From: Rhipicephalus microplus
Lineage: Eukaryota; Arthropoda; Arachnida; Ixodida; Ixodidae
Assembly: GCF_043290135.1 (NCBI RefSeq)
Contig: NC_134704.1
Coordinates: 21,150,001 to 21,214,000 of the forward strand
Length of the DNA: 64,000 nucleotides
Direction of reading: 5' to 3'
Shown here: piece after piece, positions 38,801 to 53,800 of the stretch
Layout: every line of letters begins with the position of its first letter
Position numbering within the stretch: the stretch's first letter is position 1
The notes under the pieces: generated by a model
Seen by the model: the letters and a program-made list of their open reading frames with translations, nothing else
Told to the model about the DNA's origin: nothing
Databases searched by the model: none
Made by a program: the position numbers and the translations under genes

Positions 38801-41800
38801 AGAGAAACAAATAATATGTGTAATACAATTAGTACAACAATGTAAAACCCATTTCAAAACGGACGCAAAGCCCGTCATTTTCAGTGCTGCAAAGCGATCA
38901 CCTCCTGCGGTCCCACCCCATCGAATCACGTGGCCACACAAAATGGTGATGCAAACTTCAATTGACATTTCGTCTGCTTGGCGCGCATGTGTATAAACAA
39001 ATTTTCGACCCCCCCCCCCCCCCCCCCCCCTGTCGCCGCCGCCGTCATCGGCATCCACAAGTGATGATGAAAAAACTCATTGTGGCAATTCGAGGCATTC
39101 GAGAGGTGACGAATCATTTTCGGTTCGATCTTCTTCAGAGAAGCGATTCTGAAATCGATGTCGGACCGAGCAGCAACAAGATAGCTGGAGACACACGCCT
39201 AGACCACGCTGGCTGGTAAGGCATACGAACGCTACGTGTGTGTAACTTGTTCGCAATGGCCGTAGCTTCAAATTATCAGATTAGCGATTACAACTCAACA
39301 GCAACAATCATCCGAAGCAGCATAATAAAAATGCTGGATTTATACAAACCCGCTGCATGAAGCAAGTGAAACAAAGCAAGTGAGGCCATTGCAAAGCAGC
39401 CAGGCGTCGCCGCCAGACGGTGCCACATGTAGGCACCGCGATGACTACACTAAAATTGTTGACGGCAACACTGCTCGCTCAGCGTCACTCGATTCCTGAG
39501 GCGTGGCCACAAAGCTTGCTGAGCATGTCAAAATACTGTCGATGTCTCATGCCTGGGAACACGCCGACGAGCCTTGGACGCTCTTTGCGCTCGAAATAGA
39601 ACAACTACGTGATAAACGCGATTCATACTTCGCAAAAAAAAAGAAAAAAAAAAAGAGCTCCTCGGAGTCACTGCTCCTTTAATTTTATGAAAGTCTATGA
39701 TCAATACCACATGACTCGCACATCCACGTTAGCATAGTTTACAGACTGCAAATGATTCTTATAGCGTTATACATGTCTTCATGTGCCTATTTTAGTCTAA
39801 AACATTTAGTGCGAGTGATTCATACAAAAATACTACAAACAAGAAAAGCACTGTTTGTTACCTGATCAGATAATGCTTCAGGCACACTTGGACTGTATTG
39901 TTTACAGCAGCATAAGCAGATGAACACCAACTCCAGGAGCCTTTGAGGAAAGAGAACAAAATTACTTTGCAACATTTCTTTTTAAAGGAAACGTCATCCG
40001 AGTGGACAAACCAAAAATGAAAGTTAAAGAAGCTTCATGAACTTATAAAGACAATAAGTAGTGTATACACAAAGCTTTAAGTACCAGCTTTAAAGAAACC
40101 AGCTCTAGTGCAAGTGTGTTTACCATAAGAAAGAAGAAAGCCTCAACTCGCAGTGGCCTCGTAGTTGCAGGAGCAAAAGAACCATCTATTGGAGTTCCTT
40201 GCATTAAAAAATTCTGCCACCACCTCCTTCGCTTATCACAAAGACATAATAATGCCCACCCGCTCCGTGAAAGACTCGTTTAAAGAAACTGGCTAATGGG
40301 TGACACCTTGCGAGCTTATAAGGTGACACTTCAACAAAAAAATTTCTTGCGTCCAGATAGCAACTTTCCTCCTTGGCAGCTTGTATCGCCTTCAGTCACC
40401 TTTGACATCAAAGGAATAATAAAAAAAAAATCTGCGATACACTACTCTGAAGCAAGATTTTTCACGTGTCAGCAAATCTACAATTATTGAGAACATTACA
40501 CATTTGTTTTCACTGACAGATCTACAATAGATGAAAGCTCTACTACGGCTTTTCACAAACTGGCATATGAAAGAGAATGAGATTTTAGACTTTCTTGAAA
40601 GGCATCGTCTACAGTAGCGAAGCTTGTTGCAATGAATATTCAAAATTCATTGTTGAAAGCAAGCAAAAGCACAACTGGGTAACATATTCTAACTCCAGAG
40701 GAGCACCACAAATAATTAAGGAATTTCATTTTCATATAGATGATAACATAATATATGAAATCCTAAAAACAAATATCATCACTTCTCTGGCCTGTCACGA
40801 GATTTGTTTCCAGTGACTGAGTAATGTAGGAGTCGTGGGAAATGAAATTTCATATAAATCAGCCACTGCAGCGCCCGAATGATAATTCACTTGACTCTAG
40901 TGCCCATTTCCTTCTCAAAAGGCAAGAATGTTGGTTCTAAACTGTGCCAAAAATAGTGAAAGGACGCTTGGTTTGACGAACATACATTGTCTTCACTCTT
41001 ATATCAAACAGATCCATTTCTTCGATTTGCAGTCAAGATTGGTCGACCATTTGACTCGCTCCTGCATCATATACGATTAGGTGTTACATCCACACTTCAC
41101 TTCTTAAGCTGCATAAAAAGTCTCCGCACTGCGACCGCAGTGATCATGGCAATGTGTCAGTGAAGCACATTATTATACAATGTCCGCAGTATGATGAACA
41201 AGGAACTCAATTGAGTTATCAAGTGGACCGCCTCGACAGACGACCACTTACAATTGGCAAAGTGCTCGGATTGTGGCCACATACTCATAAAGGTGCGTAG
41301 CGAGTGCTCTTTGCAATTTCTTTAATGAATGCAAATTTAATGAACTCTCTGTAGTTTTTATGCTCCTTGCCATAACGTCGACACATTAATGAGCATAATT
41401 CATAGACAAGATTTAGGTGCACAAAAATTACCTGCACGGACTCCATTCGCGATGTGATTACGCAATGTGGTCATGCAACATTATCACGCTGTATGAAACT
41501 CTGGAGCTCATTGCAAGAGTATTGGTAAGCTTGCTTGGGAATACGGTAATGTAATAGAGTATGCCTCACTTTTTTCTCGCTTCTGTCAGCTTGGGTGACG
41601 GATCGGCCACATCGTCGGTCGAAAGCTGCCGCTTTGGCTGGCTCGCCTGCTCCCCAGCTTGAGGTTTGACGGCAGACTGCTTCTTGTACTGCGTCAAGGC
41701 AACAAACTGTATTAAGTTTTTGAATGTATTGAATGACTGGAGTTTGAACTGAAGACCAGCGACAGCATTTTTAGAGTTACCTCAAGCATATGCTGAAGTA

Positions 41801-44800
41801 GGGTGGGTCTGCACAGGTAGGCAACTGCTGAAGACAGCACACAGCAGATGCTCCTCTGGGAGTGCGTAACAGCAAAAAAGAAAGTTTGTGATCAGTCACC
41901 GCTAAGCCTTGGACAAGCATTGCAGATTAAGAAGAGAGTTTTTAATGACATGAGCTCTTGCGGTACTATTTCTTGTATTTTATGGCAGGACATTACGACC
42001 GCATATATGGACCTGCCTTGCTTTTTATAGTGATTTAATTATGAAACAATTTTTCTATCAGGTCAATTAGCTCAGGAGACAAAGCTGCCTCTTGTTTCCC
42101 AAGATGATAGAAGTAAGACTGCAGAGCATAAACCGAATATTATTGGGCAGGTACATACTGAATGTGTAATATGCATAGTTTTTCAATTTGCAAGTAGTTC
42201 TTAAACACAATTTTAATTAGTCATTTCATAAACTACATATTGAAGTTAACTACAAAAAAAACCTAATCAATTGTAAAAATTATCAGATTTGCAGAAAATT
42301 ATAATTTTACTTTCATTGCTACCTTATATGGAGATGTGTTTTATGTTCAAAATAATTATAGTTCTGTACTCTACTTCCATCTCGGAAGTTCCCTCCAGTG
42401 CTGCGAAGGGTTCAGGGCACCTGAGCCAATATGAAGGGCGATAAGCCTATCCTTCTGTATTCATCTGCGTAGCGTCGTTTCCTCAGTGTCTGCGCAAATT
42501 GGCCAATCAAAGCGATGAGATGACATCGGCGGAAAGAAAAAAAAGGCAAAATCGCAGCACCCACCGGAGATGCTACCCTTCGCTTCAAATTTATTGAGCC
42601 GTCATTGCGCCCTTTGTGACCCGTAAGTTACAAAGTGGACACTTGTCTTTGCTTTAGATTGCCATTGATGCTGACAGCAATCTATTGGTGACTACTATAT
42701 TGCATTAATTCTGTTATCAGGTTCATGGCACATTAGGCTTAGCAGGCATGGCTAAACAAACAACTGTTTTCACAAATAATGACAAAATGTACCAGAATGC
42801 TTTGTCATCAGAGTGAGATATGGCACAAAGCGATGAATCACTCATGCCAGGACAGAGGGCGAATAGATACTGCAAGTTTGGGTCAAAGTGGGCGGTTGGG
42901 TCTGCATGGGTGCTGCAATGTTGATTAGTAACCGTAGTTACCGGCGGTTACTGATACAGTACTTAAAGGCATGCGGCACAGGTACGAAGCAGAATGAGCA
43001 TCGTATGTAACACAGTGCTCGGATGTCGTGTAGCACGTGCTAAACAAGCGTAAATGTCTCAACCCTGGCAATCGTAAGGTAATTATGCCCGCACCTATGT
43101 TCCGCGGCGCAAGAGTTGGCTTGATTACACCCTGTAGCATTAGTGGTACTGAATGGTATTGGCGAGATAGAGTATAGCTACTGTTCATCATGGAATACAG
43201 CTCCAGCAAAGTAAAAACAAAGCAAGAACCATCTTTTGAGAAAACCAAACAAGGCTTTCAGCTATAAGTTAGCACGTAGATGTAGCCTAAAATGGCATTG
43301 TGGTTAAAATTAGATTACATTAAGCATACAAAAACAACCGTAGATATTAGAAATGCAATAATAAAGAAAATTGCCTCGTTCTACAATATTCTGGTTTCTA
43401 GAACCCATGTCCCTGCTGAAGTAGTGAAAGCTGTAATGTTAAGCATATGGCTTACCATAAGCATCATCAAAGGATTCATTTGGTCACATGGATACATAGT
43501 CCGTAGGGAAGCCACTTTACAGATAAGCCAAGACGTTACCAAGGCCTCGTCTATTTGTGTTGGGTTGGAGCGGACTTGCATTAGGCACTGTGAGGGAAAA
43601 AAAAAAATAAACGTGGAGGTTTGGCACTTGAGAATATGCACTTTCATAGAGAGCACTGTTTGTCATAGTGGGCGGCTTATGTTGTGAAAAATACACAAGT
43701 GGAAAGAAGAAAAGGTGACAAAAGGGCTGCAGAAAGAGACAGGTGTGTGACGAGCTAGCCCTGTCACCTTCTAGAAGCTTCGAGCCAAAAAAAGTAATAT
43801 TCACATGATATTCAAGTGCAAAGGGGACGGTGGTTGATATCAAATCTTTTCCAAAAGAATTTGGTGAGTAGCAGCAATAGTTGTAGGGTGCAAGTAAGTG
43901 CTACATAGTATGCTACTTTTAAATGTTTCCATACTTGTTAGCTCCCATAAGCGCACATAATACACTTTTATGCTTAAAAAGTAATAATAATTGGGGTGTA
44001 GGCATTATGCACACTTAAAGAAGCACTGACATGATTTGAAGACATCGCGTAATGGATGTTTTCGTTTTTTTGATATGCTGTGTCAACACTCTCCAAGCAC
44101 TAATGTCAAGCAACATGTATAAAATCCCGAGATTATCCTGACGAGTGAAGAAGGTTTCTGAATTTGAGAGCTCTGCATCCTGCACGCAGCGAAATCACAG
44201 AAATCACTGACAGCATCACTGGACTACCATTCACTGAACGTTGTTTATGTGCGCCACCAGCAGATGGCTGACTTGTTGCTAGTATGTCGCCAGTTGCTGT
44301 CTTCCTGTGATGTTACACTGCCATGACACGTAACAAAGAAGACACCCTCTGGATAATGAAACAAAGTGTGCTTTCAATGTAGCGGTAATAACAATATATT
44401 CGATTCATTACCAAGCACCGCAACACTCGTTTCAAGTTTCTCAACACTAGTACGTTTACTTCGAGCAAAAATGCGAAAAATTCTAAAATTCGCGTCAGTA
44501 CTCCTTTAGTATTTAAGAGTGGCTTTGCAGCAGTGCATATTTATCCTGAGCGTACAGTTTCACAGTGTAACGGCCTTAAACTGAAGTGAAAACTCATTTT
44601 CAGGCTGGTCACAAAAGAAAAAGTGCATGTATTCGTTCATAATGAATACTTTGAAATTTCGGAAATCTTAAATTCAACTAGTGCACATAACAATCCGTGA
44701 ATCTACCTTCAATAAAATCAGCTATCAGTTTGCACTTGCATTCATCTCGCTTTCTGTTGCAATATTTACAATGAATTTAATGTTGAAACACCAACTCGCC

Positions 44801-47800
44801 AACGTTCTACTCTTTTAAATCTATGATGAAGTGAATTCGAGTACTGTAATACTGCCTGAATATTTGGAGTGTTTGAGTATTCGCACAAACCTAGTACTAA
44901 TGCGATATAACATGATTCCAAACCCTCTCAATGCTAGTGCTGGACTTGAAACTCGGAAGCAAATGGTTTGCTCTATTGCCTTCTAAAGTCTTGACTTTTG
45001 TTTCTAGGCTCATCTTGCGTCTTTAATAGATTCGTGATGGAAAACAGGGAAGCACAAACAAAGGTGACGTAGAACAGCAGGACAAAAACAAGTGTGCACT
45101 ACAACTTCCTATCTGCAGAAGAAATACGCTATACTACAACAAAAACACAAGAGGAGAAGGAAGTGCAAGAGGGAAAGGCCAACCCAAATCTAGTGTTGTC
45201 CAGAAATGTGATCTCGCAATCTCACAGCAATAAAAAGGGTGAACTGACACAAACACTAGTATCAGTACTCTTCGTTATAAGATAAGGTGGTACTGTGCTT
45301 GTTTGTGTCCAGTTCCCTCACGTCTCCTTTGCTTGTGCTTTCAAGTTTTTCCGTAACGAATCTATACCAGCTTGACCAACTATCTTCTCTTCTATAACTT
45401 CAGTAGCTCTTTCATTCACAGTGGAGCACTCACAGCGTAAAGCCGGTCAACGTGCAGCGCCATGAAACCCAGAGCGCTGTCGAGAAAGAAGTGACGCTGC
45501 CCGTGCAGCATTGCCGTCACCAGTTGAACCATCAGTCGGTACACCGACAGCCAGCCCTCATCGGTGCCCTGGTAGCAAGCCGACAGGAACGGGCTCACCT
45601 GGTCCACCACTCCACAGCACTGCAGCACCTCCGCCATCTTGCCCGATAATGCGAGAACAAGTTGTTAAACAGATACTAAGAGAACACCCGGATAAAGAAA
45701 GCCCCCTTACCTGCGGTAAAGCCGTGAGTGCGAGAAAGAAATGGCAGATGGCTTGAGATAGGCGACTGTCCTTCATCTTCTGCAAGCAGAAATAGCTTAA
45801 AGTGTTTATCACTGAAAAAAAAAAAAAGAGAGATAGAGAGAGAGAAGAAGAGAGAGAGAGCCCTGGGTAGCACACATGCACTTCAAGCTGAAAGTCCGCT
45901 ATACACTTCGCAATGCACTGCAAGAGTACACCTAACTGGGCTGCTTGGTACTGTACAGCTAGGGTGAAGCGGCAAAAAATTAACGCTAAGCAATGCACAT
46001 ACTTTCGTTTCCACCGTCTTCAGTTCAGGTCATATTGACGTCATTTCAACTCAGCTGTGTACATCAGAGCCAACATAATTTTTAGAGACTACACTTATCA
46101 TGGTGTGATGTGGTGGTCCTGAGCAACTGTGTACAAGTTGTTAAAGTAATTTGATGTTGCGCTTGAATCTGCGAGTATTGCCAATGATTAAGACTCGAAG
46201 ACACGGTACCGTACAGGGGGCAGTCGCTGTCACGTCTCCAGCGTTGTTTGTTCCCTTCTTATTCGGAAGTGCATGAAGTTACACAATTGAGTACCAGATG
46301 GGCACATTAATTTACCTTGACATTCTACTGGTCATCCATTCAAATTAAACTTTACGATGCATGAATTTATATGAAGTGAAGAGGACAGAGTACTGCTACA
46401 TATTGCAGGCTCAGAGTTGAGGCCTCATAAACAGTGGTCAGCTGGAACCCTCAGAGACGACACATAGGCCATGCAAATAAAACTCAACATTTACTGCTCA
46501 GCTCAGGGGCCAGAATGACTTGCCAATATGAAAATGAGTGCGAGTGTACCCAGGCCATTTATCACTCTCTTCTTGTTCTACGTCTGGCCAGTGCCCTGAT
46601 ATTATATATAACAAGTGCAGAAAATTCACACCTATTCGTGCTCATAGAGCCTAACCTGAAGGGAGACCTGGAGAAGGTTTGTCAACTGGGCCACAACCAG
46701 GTTCTGCTGGAGGATAGGGACGCAGCCAGCGTTGTTATCAGAAAGTGACAGCAGATCCTTGAGGAATGTGGTCAGTGTCGTGCACACCTGACCACCACAT
46801 GCGGAGAGCAATATGACAGGTGTGTGTATTATCGCTTCTGGGAGAGCAGTTCCTTGTAAATGGAACCTTACTCTCACCAATTCATCATATACTGATCGAT
46901 TCACTGACTGAGTAATAATGCAAATAATTCAAGCATTTATGTAAGTAAGTAATCCAATCAACTAACCAACAAACCACCAAATATGCCCTTACAGCTTCAT
47001 TCACACACCCAACTTTCAAGTACGTTAACTTTTCACTGGAAAAACCAAAAGCGTTGTTTGGTGGTTTTCCAGATGTTACCCAACAAGACTTTCAGGTTGA
47101 ATAGAAAGCCCAACTTAAAATAAACAATGTTGAGATATAGGAGTCTCCAAGCGGAATTTCATGCCTAAAACACAAATGGAAGTGTCATTGAAGAAACACA
47201 CAAAGAAAGCAGTTTTTTTTTTTTGTGAATCCAAAAATTGAAAGAGAAACAATGAGAAAGGCTGTAGTATCTACTTTACTGCTGTGAATACTAGTAAGAA
47301 TAGCAATGAAGAGTTTGATCTTGACAGCTATATTGTCAGATTCATACACTATCCATTCAACTCAGCAATAGCAAACCCATAAACAACAGAGAACAGTTGC
47401 ATTGTTCTGACATCAGTTTCTTTTTTCAGCCTCATCGCTGATATCAATTTTGCCTGTTATGAAAGGTCATCTTTACAAACACTCAAATCAAGTAGCACGC
47501 CCTCCTACTTTTTCTCTGCTTTTGTTGAATATGTACTTACAACTTTGCATCACCCTATATTTTCAACCATTCTTAAAACATTCTTAAGAAGGGAACATGC
47601 ATTTAGCAAAACACGACGAAACCTCGGCAACATTGTGGAACGAGTACTAGTTCACAAATGCATAGATTAAGGTACTTTACTTTTTGGAACGCTGGCGGGT
47701 ATGCTGAAGTCAATACTAGCTGGCACAGCTGCAAATGCAGAACATACCTGAGCTGATAGGGAGCTCGGTGATTTGAGGCCTTCCTCGGCACACTTCCTGC

Positions 47801-50800
47801 CGTAGAAGGTTAGCAGCGGACACAGTGAAGCCAGCCACAAATGCACACTAAACTTGCATTCCTCTGTAAGCAGAAAAAAGGAAGATAGTTGAAGCATAAA
47901 CTGGCATGCTTCACATATTTTTATCCTTTATCTTTGATGGACAAAATTCTAGGGGACGTAAATAAGAAGTAAAGAAAGTATTATCATGCTGAAAATTTCA
48001 GTGAACTGGTATTCATTGCGCAGCATTTCAACTTTGACACCTAACGGCTGTTAATACGACGCCATGACACTCTGGCTTTGACCCGTCTTTTTGCCACCTG
48101 CCTGACATAGTTTTAAAGCCTGCCCAGCCAATAATTGCAGTACAGTAAAATCCCAAGCAAGCGAACCCACTCCTATCCCTATAATTAAGCATAATTCAAC
48201 AAGATTAGGAGGGGGGGCCCTTGCTCAATGATGGATAAAAATTCAAGGGGGCAGCAGAAGAGCTGCTAAATGTGAATGCATACCCATGCTTCTAATTCTG
48301 AAGACTCTATTCAATGTGCATGCATTCAATGTTTTCATTTGCCCTTGTTGGGTGAATAAAAGCAGTGAATAAAACATTGAAACTGGAGAGTGCGGAGAAG
48401 AGATCACATATTTGAAGTCCCCCGAAGAAATAAAGAGGTGCTTGCTCAGGATTTTATGGTAGTCTGACCTTTCTTTGTCGCCATTTGTTGCTTCAGTATC
48501 TTCACCATGGTGGCGCCAATGGCACTTAGTACGAGGGCAAACCGCGGGTGAAGTGACGTGGTGCCTTGCTGCAGAATGCCCAGCACGGTGTCTAGGCTGC
48601 TCATCCATTCCGCTACCGTAGATGTGATGTTGCTGTTCAGAAATGAAAAGAAGATGTAATTATGTCTGAGAACACACCGTTGAACCACCTTAACATGTTG
48701 TTTGTGAAATCTACTTGATTGACAACAATAGCAGGGTTATGCAAGCCGCAGGAAACCTACAAATCTAGTGAACGCAACTTAACATGTAGCTTCAAGTTCA
48801 AGAGATAGACAGAAAATATTTCTTGTGTAAAGCTAGTGAGTGAAGGTGGCAGGGTCTCCTATTCCAGGAACCCTCTGGCCCGGATCGCCCGCCGGGCTCA
48901 AGCGACGGGTTGATGCTGGTTAACCAGATCCAGCTGGGAGATCGCAGCTTCCAACGCTTTACTTAGTAGGTCTGGGTTAGCACCTGTTGCCGCTGCTTGT
49001 AGCTTTAGCTTTGTGACACTTACTTTGCACTGAAGTAAGAGCTGTGCTGAGTGTCTGCCACATTGCAGTGAGGGCAGATGTATTGATTAATTGATTTTTG
49101 GGGCTTAACATCCCGAAACCACCATATGATTATGAGAGACGCCGTAGTGGAGGGCTTCGGAAATTTCGACCACATGGGGTTCTTTAACGTGCACCCAAAT
49201 CTGAGCACACGGGCCTACAACATTTCCGCCTCCATCAGAAATGCAGCCGCCGCAGCCAAGATTTGAACCCGCGACCTGCGGGTAAGCAGCCAAGTACCTT
49301 GGCCATTAGACAACCGCGGCGGGGCGTGAGAGCAGATGTAGCTATCCAACGTCGGCCTCACATAATGCAAAGCTCGAAACTATTTTTCTTTTCTCGCAAA
49401 CTTTCAAGCTGCGACATTTCACAGAATTGATAGTAATGTAAACATCATTTCTAGACTGTGCAACGACCTAGCATCCCAAAACTTTCCTAAATAATTTGCT
49501 GCTACCACTGCCAGCAAAACATGGCTGTTACTACAATAATGTCGTGCTGTGAGTGCCAGGCTTGCAATGAAACAACACTTTCACCCTTGGAAATGAGGCC
49601 TAGCCAATAAACGTCCACTTCTTAGGTTAGCTGCATATTTATTGTTCATGGGACAAAGTTTGCATCATGATTTTCAGCAAAACTAAACATTCAATAACGA
49701 AATTACATATTCGCCTATATCGTCTTGACGAGAAGACAATATAGGCGCACAAAATTGATTACATAGTTTCCTTGCCATGTGTTGCAAGGCTGTGGACAAA
49801 CCGAAAATGCTGTAAAGAAACACTAGAGAGCGAATGATTTATCTCATTTTAGTAAGTTACCCACCTTTACTACCAAAAGCACTGATCTTGCCCCAAAAAG
49901 ATGCTGGGCAAGTTCAACAAGAAAATGTGTCACAGAAAAAATGTAGGTGTGACCAATGTCTTGATCATTCTGCATCAACTCACACAGGTGCCAAAAATCT
50001 CACTGGCATCTACTAGCACCAACACAACCACCGACTAATATAAGTGTTGTCCTCTAAGGAAGACCAGACATAATCTATCAGGTGCCAGGAATTTTTGTCG
50101 AACTAATGAGGAGAAAAACTGATTGAAATCTGCGACATTGCACTGACATTTATGCGCGTACTATTTGGTGCAAAATACAAAAATTGAATTTTGAACATAA
50201 TTTCCTCTTCTATCAATAAACCTGTGACAGTTTATTAGCAGGGTTTTTAATGAATTAAGCTGATTCATTCTTTAGTGTTTGTTTAACATAACTAAAATAG
50301 TTTATGAATACTTTTGCTACAATCCACACTTCTTGTAACATTGTTTGTCTGTTAAACACTAACTATAATAGTATGTATATTTACCACAACAACCATAAAA
50401 CATTTGTTAAATGTCAGATCATAACTTTCAGTAAGGTCAGCAGCTTTGTAGTGCTTTGAGCTGCTATCACAGAGAGCCCAACAAAGGAGCCTCATTTGTT
50501 AGGAAATTCTTTAGGCACAAACCAAACAGTTTAGCACTTACCTGCTCCAATGCTGGAGTAGCATGAGATACAGTTCACCAAGCACAATGCTAATTTTGAA
50601 ATTCGCCGGGACGCCCTGCAAAAGGAAGAAAGTCAGAATGACAAATATTTTATGAATTACTATTGTGCTAATGAATTCCAAGTTCACAAAGAATAATAAT
50701 GGAACATAGCTTTAGTTGCAACAAACCTTTCAGTTACAAATCTGAGAGCTACAGTTGGACATTTTTTGCAACAAGATGTTCAGAACGTTCAAGATACTTT

Positions 50801-53800
50801 ATAAGAAGGTCACCTGGCTGTAGTAGTTCGCACGCCATAACTCTTACAATGTGGCCATAAGGTAAAGAATCCTTCATTATACATGCAATTTAGTAGTACA
50901 CGTGTCCGATTCCACGCTGCTAAAATCAACGGTTAACAAGTTTAGGTGTAACAGTATACAGTGAGAGAAAAAAAAACGAGAGACGGGCGCTGTACGTGCA
51001 TTCTTTTGCTGCTTGTTCATCTCTCCTTTCCTTTCATCGTGAGATGTTACACCTATGCCTTCTGCATTAAGACTCCTCCTATGACTTGTACGAATCAATC
51101 AGTATTTGTGAAACTGGAGTTATTTCTCAGCCACTTGTATTAGTTGTGTGTTTCAGTTATTTTCACTGTAAGGCTGGAAGGTCCAGGGCATAAGGCAGCT
51201 CTACCGTTTCAGTATACCAGAACCAATGTTCAGCTCACCTCAGCAACAAGGCTAGAGAACAAGTCCTGCAAAATGGCATTCTTCTCTGCTGGCGCAATTT
51301 GCACATGCCGACACTGGAAGTGCAATGAAGGGAAATGCTCAGGCTCAATACGCTGAAGGCAAACAAAGTCTACGCTGTGACAGGAGCCGTTACCTTGGCC
51401 AGGATCACGCAGAGGTCACGCCACCCTGACAACAGCACGTAGCCATCAGTGATGGGGTCGAACATCTCAGTGGTATCGGCAATGCTCATGGCCGAGGCAT
51501 TCAGGCTCATGTTGCCAACTCCGGACTGTTTGGGCAAGCTGCTGGTCACAAGCTGAAAGAAGGCGCCGAGCTATCGGTATAGTGAATCAACTCAAAGGTT
51601 TTCGCTCCCCCACTATCATTGGCAATAAAATTGAAACAAACTAGGGAAACTAACTTACGAATGGCACGCACAAGAGGACACATGATGAAGGAATAGGCAC
51701 CTGCAAACTTCATCTGTCACATTGTACTTAGCGCATCCACTCAAGAAACATGCACCATACATGTGCATGAATGTGAGAGTATACTAACAATATGACGAGT
51801 TATGAATTAGCCCAACAGCAAGTTTTAATTCATCTGTCAGGTTGTTCACACCGGTCAGTCGGTGCGTCAAAGTTTGATGAATCAGCTTAAGTTAGTATAT
51901 ACTCCTAGACTACGTGTACTCCTCTAGTATTGACTACGTGTACTCCTCTACGTGTATTCCAGCAGGAGAACAGTATCTGCAATCCACCTTTTCCACGATG
52001 CCGCAGCGCATGCTCCTTTCCCTAGTGGAAAAGTCGCGAAACGACTCCTAGTCTAGGAGGCCTTCATGCTAGCAATGCTAGTTCCCCCGAGCCCTACCAA
52101 ACCCAACCAAAATGCCGAAGGGCAGCACAGGAAATTGGATAAGGCAGCGTTCGCCTTATAAGCCTTCATAAGGCTGTGGTATGTCCCCGCAACACTTGCT
52201 TCACCGCCCAGAGCCCACACCATTTTGTTGTCCCTTTTTTTCACTGACGAAATGGTTGAGTAATAATGTTGTCGCTGAATATCCACCCACTTTTCAAGAG
52301 GTACATATCAAGGAAACCATTTTCATGTATCGTTATCTGCAACAAGCGAAGTGTATGGCAATGTTGTAAAAGACCGCGTTTCAATGTGTTTATCAATAAT
52401 GTTACTGTAAAAAGCTACAAAAAACACATGATCACTCGAATCTTAAATCGCTTCTCAAGAAAACCTGAAAGAGACAAGATTACCTAGCACTTTGAATGCA
52501 ATGAGAAAAATGCTTAAGCTTCCATAAAAAAATGAAACAAATTTAAATGGCATTGTGACATACCGCCACCTTCTGAAGCCGGTGTAAAACATACTTTATT
52601 TAGCTTACATGCAAACTTGGGCAAGATAGGAACCACTTAGCGTTGTACCAATTGTGATGGGTGATGTGGGAGAAAAAATTTTCTGCCGAAGAAAAAGTGG
52701 GATGTAGGTGTCGCACTGATGCACAAAGCGTTAACATGAATACGTATCAACCGACTCAGCTCTCTGTTATTCCACTCTTTCAATGGTTGTGCTTAGTTTA
52801 AGGTTGAGTGCTCAGTTTGAGGCATGCAAAATGACCTCTTTGCTCGAAGGCTGCAATGTAATGCCACTTTTTTGGGTACAGGCGCCTTCACAAGGTGGCT
52901 CGAATGATGTCAGCATAAGATGACTGCAAATGTGACTGCAATGGCCAGACCCAACACGGAAACCGGTCCGCCACGAGTCTGCAGCCGCGAGGTGGAATAA
53001 AGTATCTGGAAGTTGCAGCCAAATTAAGTACTTATACTGTAACGATGTTGAAGGACTCGGGGTGTAATAAAACGTATTTATTAAAGGGCGAATCTGTGCC
53101 CACAACTCAAAGGGACTATGGTCGTAGCACGTTACAGCAGAACACCAAAGATGTCTTCTTCTTTTGCTTCTTCAAGAAGAGTCCCAAGCGTGTGGCGCAC
53201 ATCATCAGGGGCCAGCTGGGTTCTCGTGCTATCATCATCGTCTCTGCGCAACACTAGACGGCGCGCATGTATGTCCCTGTGCGCGTGGTGATGGGCGCGC
53301 TGTTTGAATGCAGGCACTATGTCGCGGCATAATCCCCCTCCTCATACGCATCGTCCCGATGCGTCAGGCAATGAATAGATTCGTGGTAGGTGTCACTGGT
53401 CTTCCGGTGATCTTTCATAGTAAGGCTTCATCTGGACTACATGTACAACCTCTGTAGGGTTGCGGCATTTTGAGCTCCCGTGTATAGCGTATCTGACTTG
53501 GTAAGTTACATCGCTTACACGATGGTGTACTTCGTAAGGCCCAAAGTAGCGGCTAAAAAGTTTTTCAAAAAGTCCACGGCGATGCACTGGAGTCCATATT
53601 CATACTTTGTCACCTGGTTGAAAATGCGCTTCGGTACGACGTTGATTGTACCGATAGGAGTCGATACGCTGTTGGCGGCGTATTCTGTATCTCGCCATCT
53701 GTCGTGCTTCCTCGGCTCTTTGCAGGAAGTCGACTAGGCCAGGTGGATTGCTGCTTTCATCATTCAGTGGTAACATAGCATCCAGTGGAGTGGTGACTCT

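Noticed and set aside
38962..39219. Proline/arginine-rich ORF around the C22 tract
   Set aside because: The proline run is simply the C homopolymer; no homologue was recognised.
42925..43248. 107-codon minus-strand ORF in a NUP188 intron
   Set aside because: No similarity to NUP188 or to transposon proteins and no splice support.
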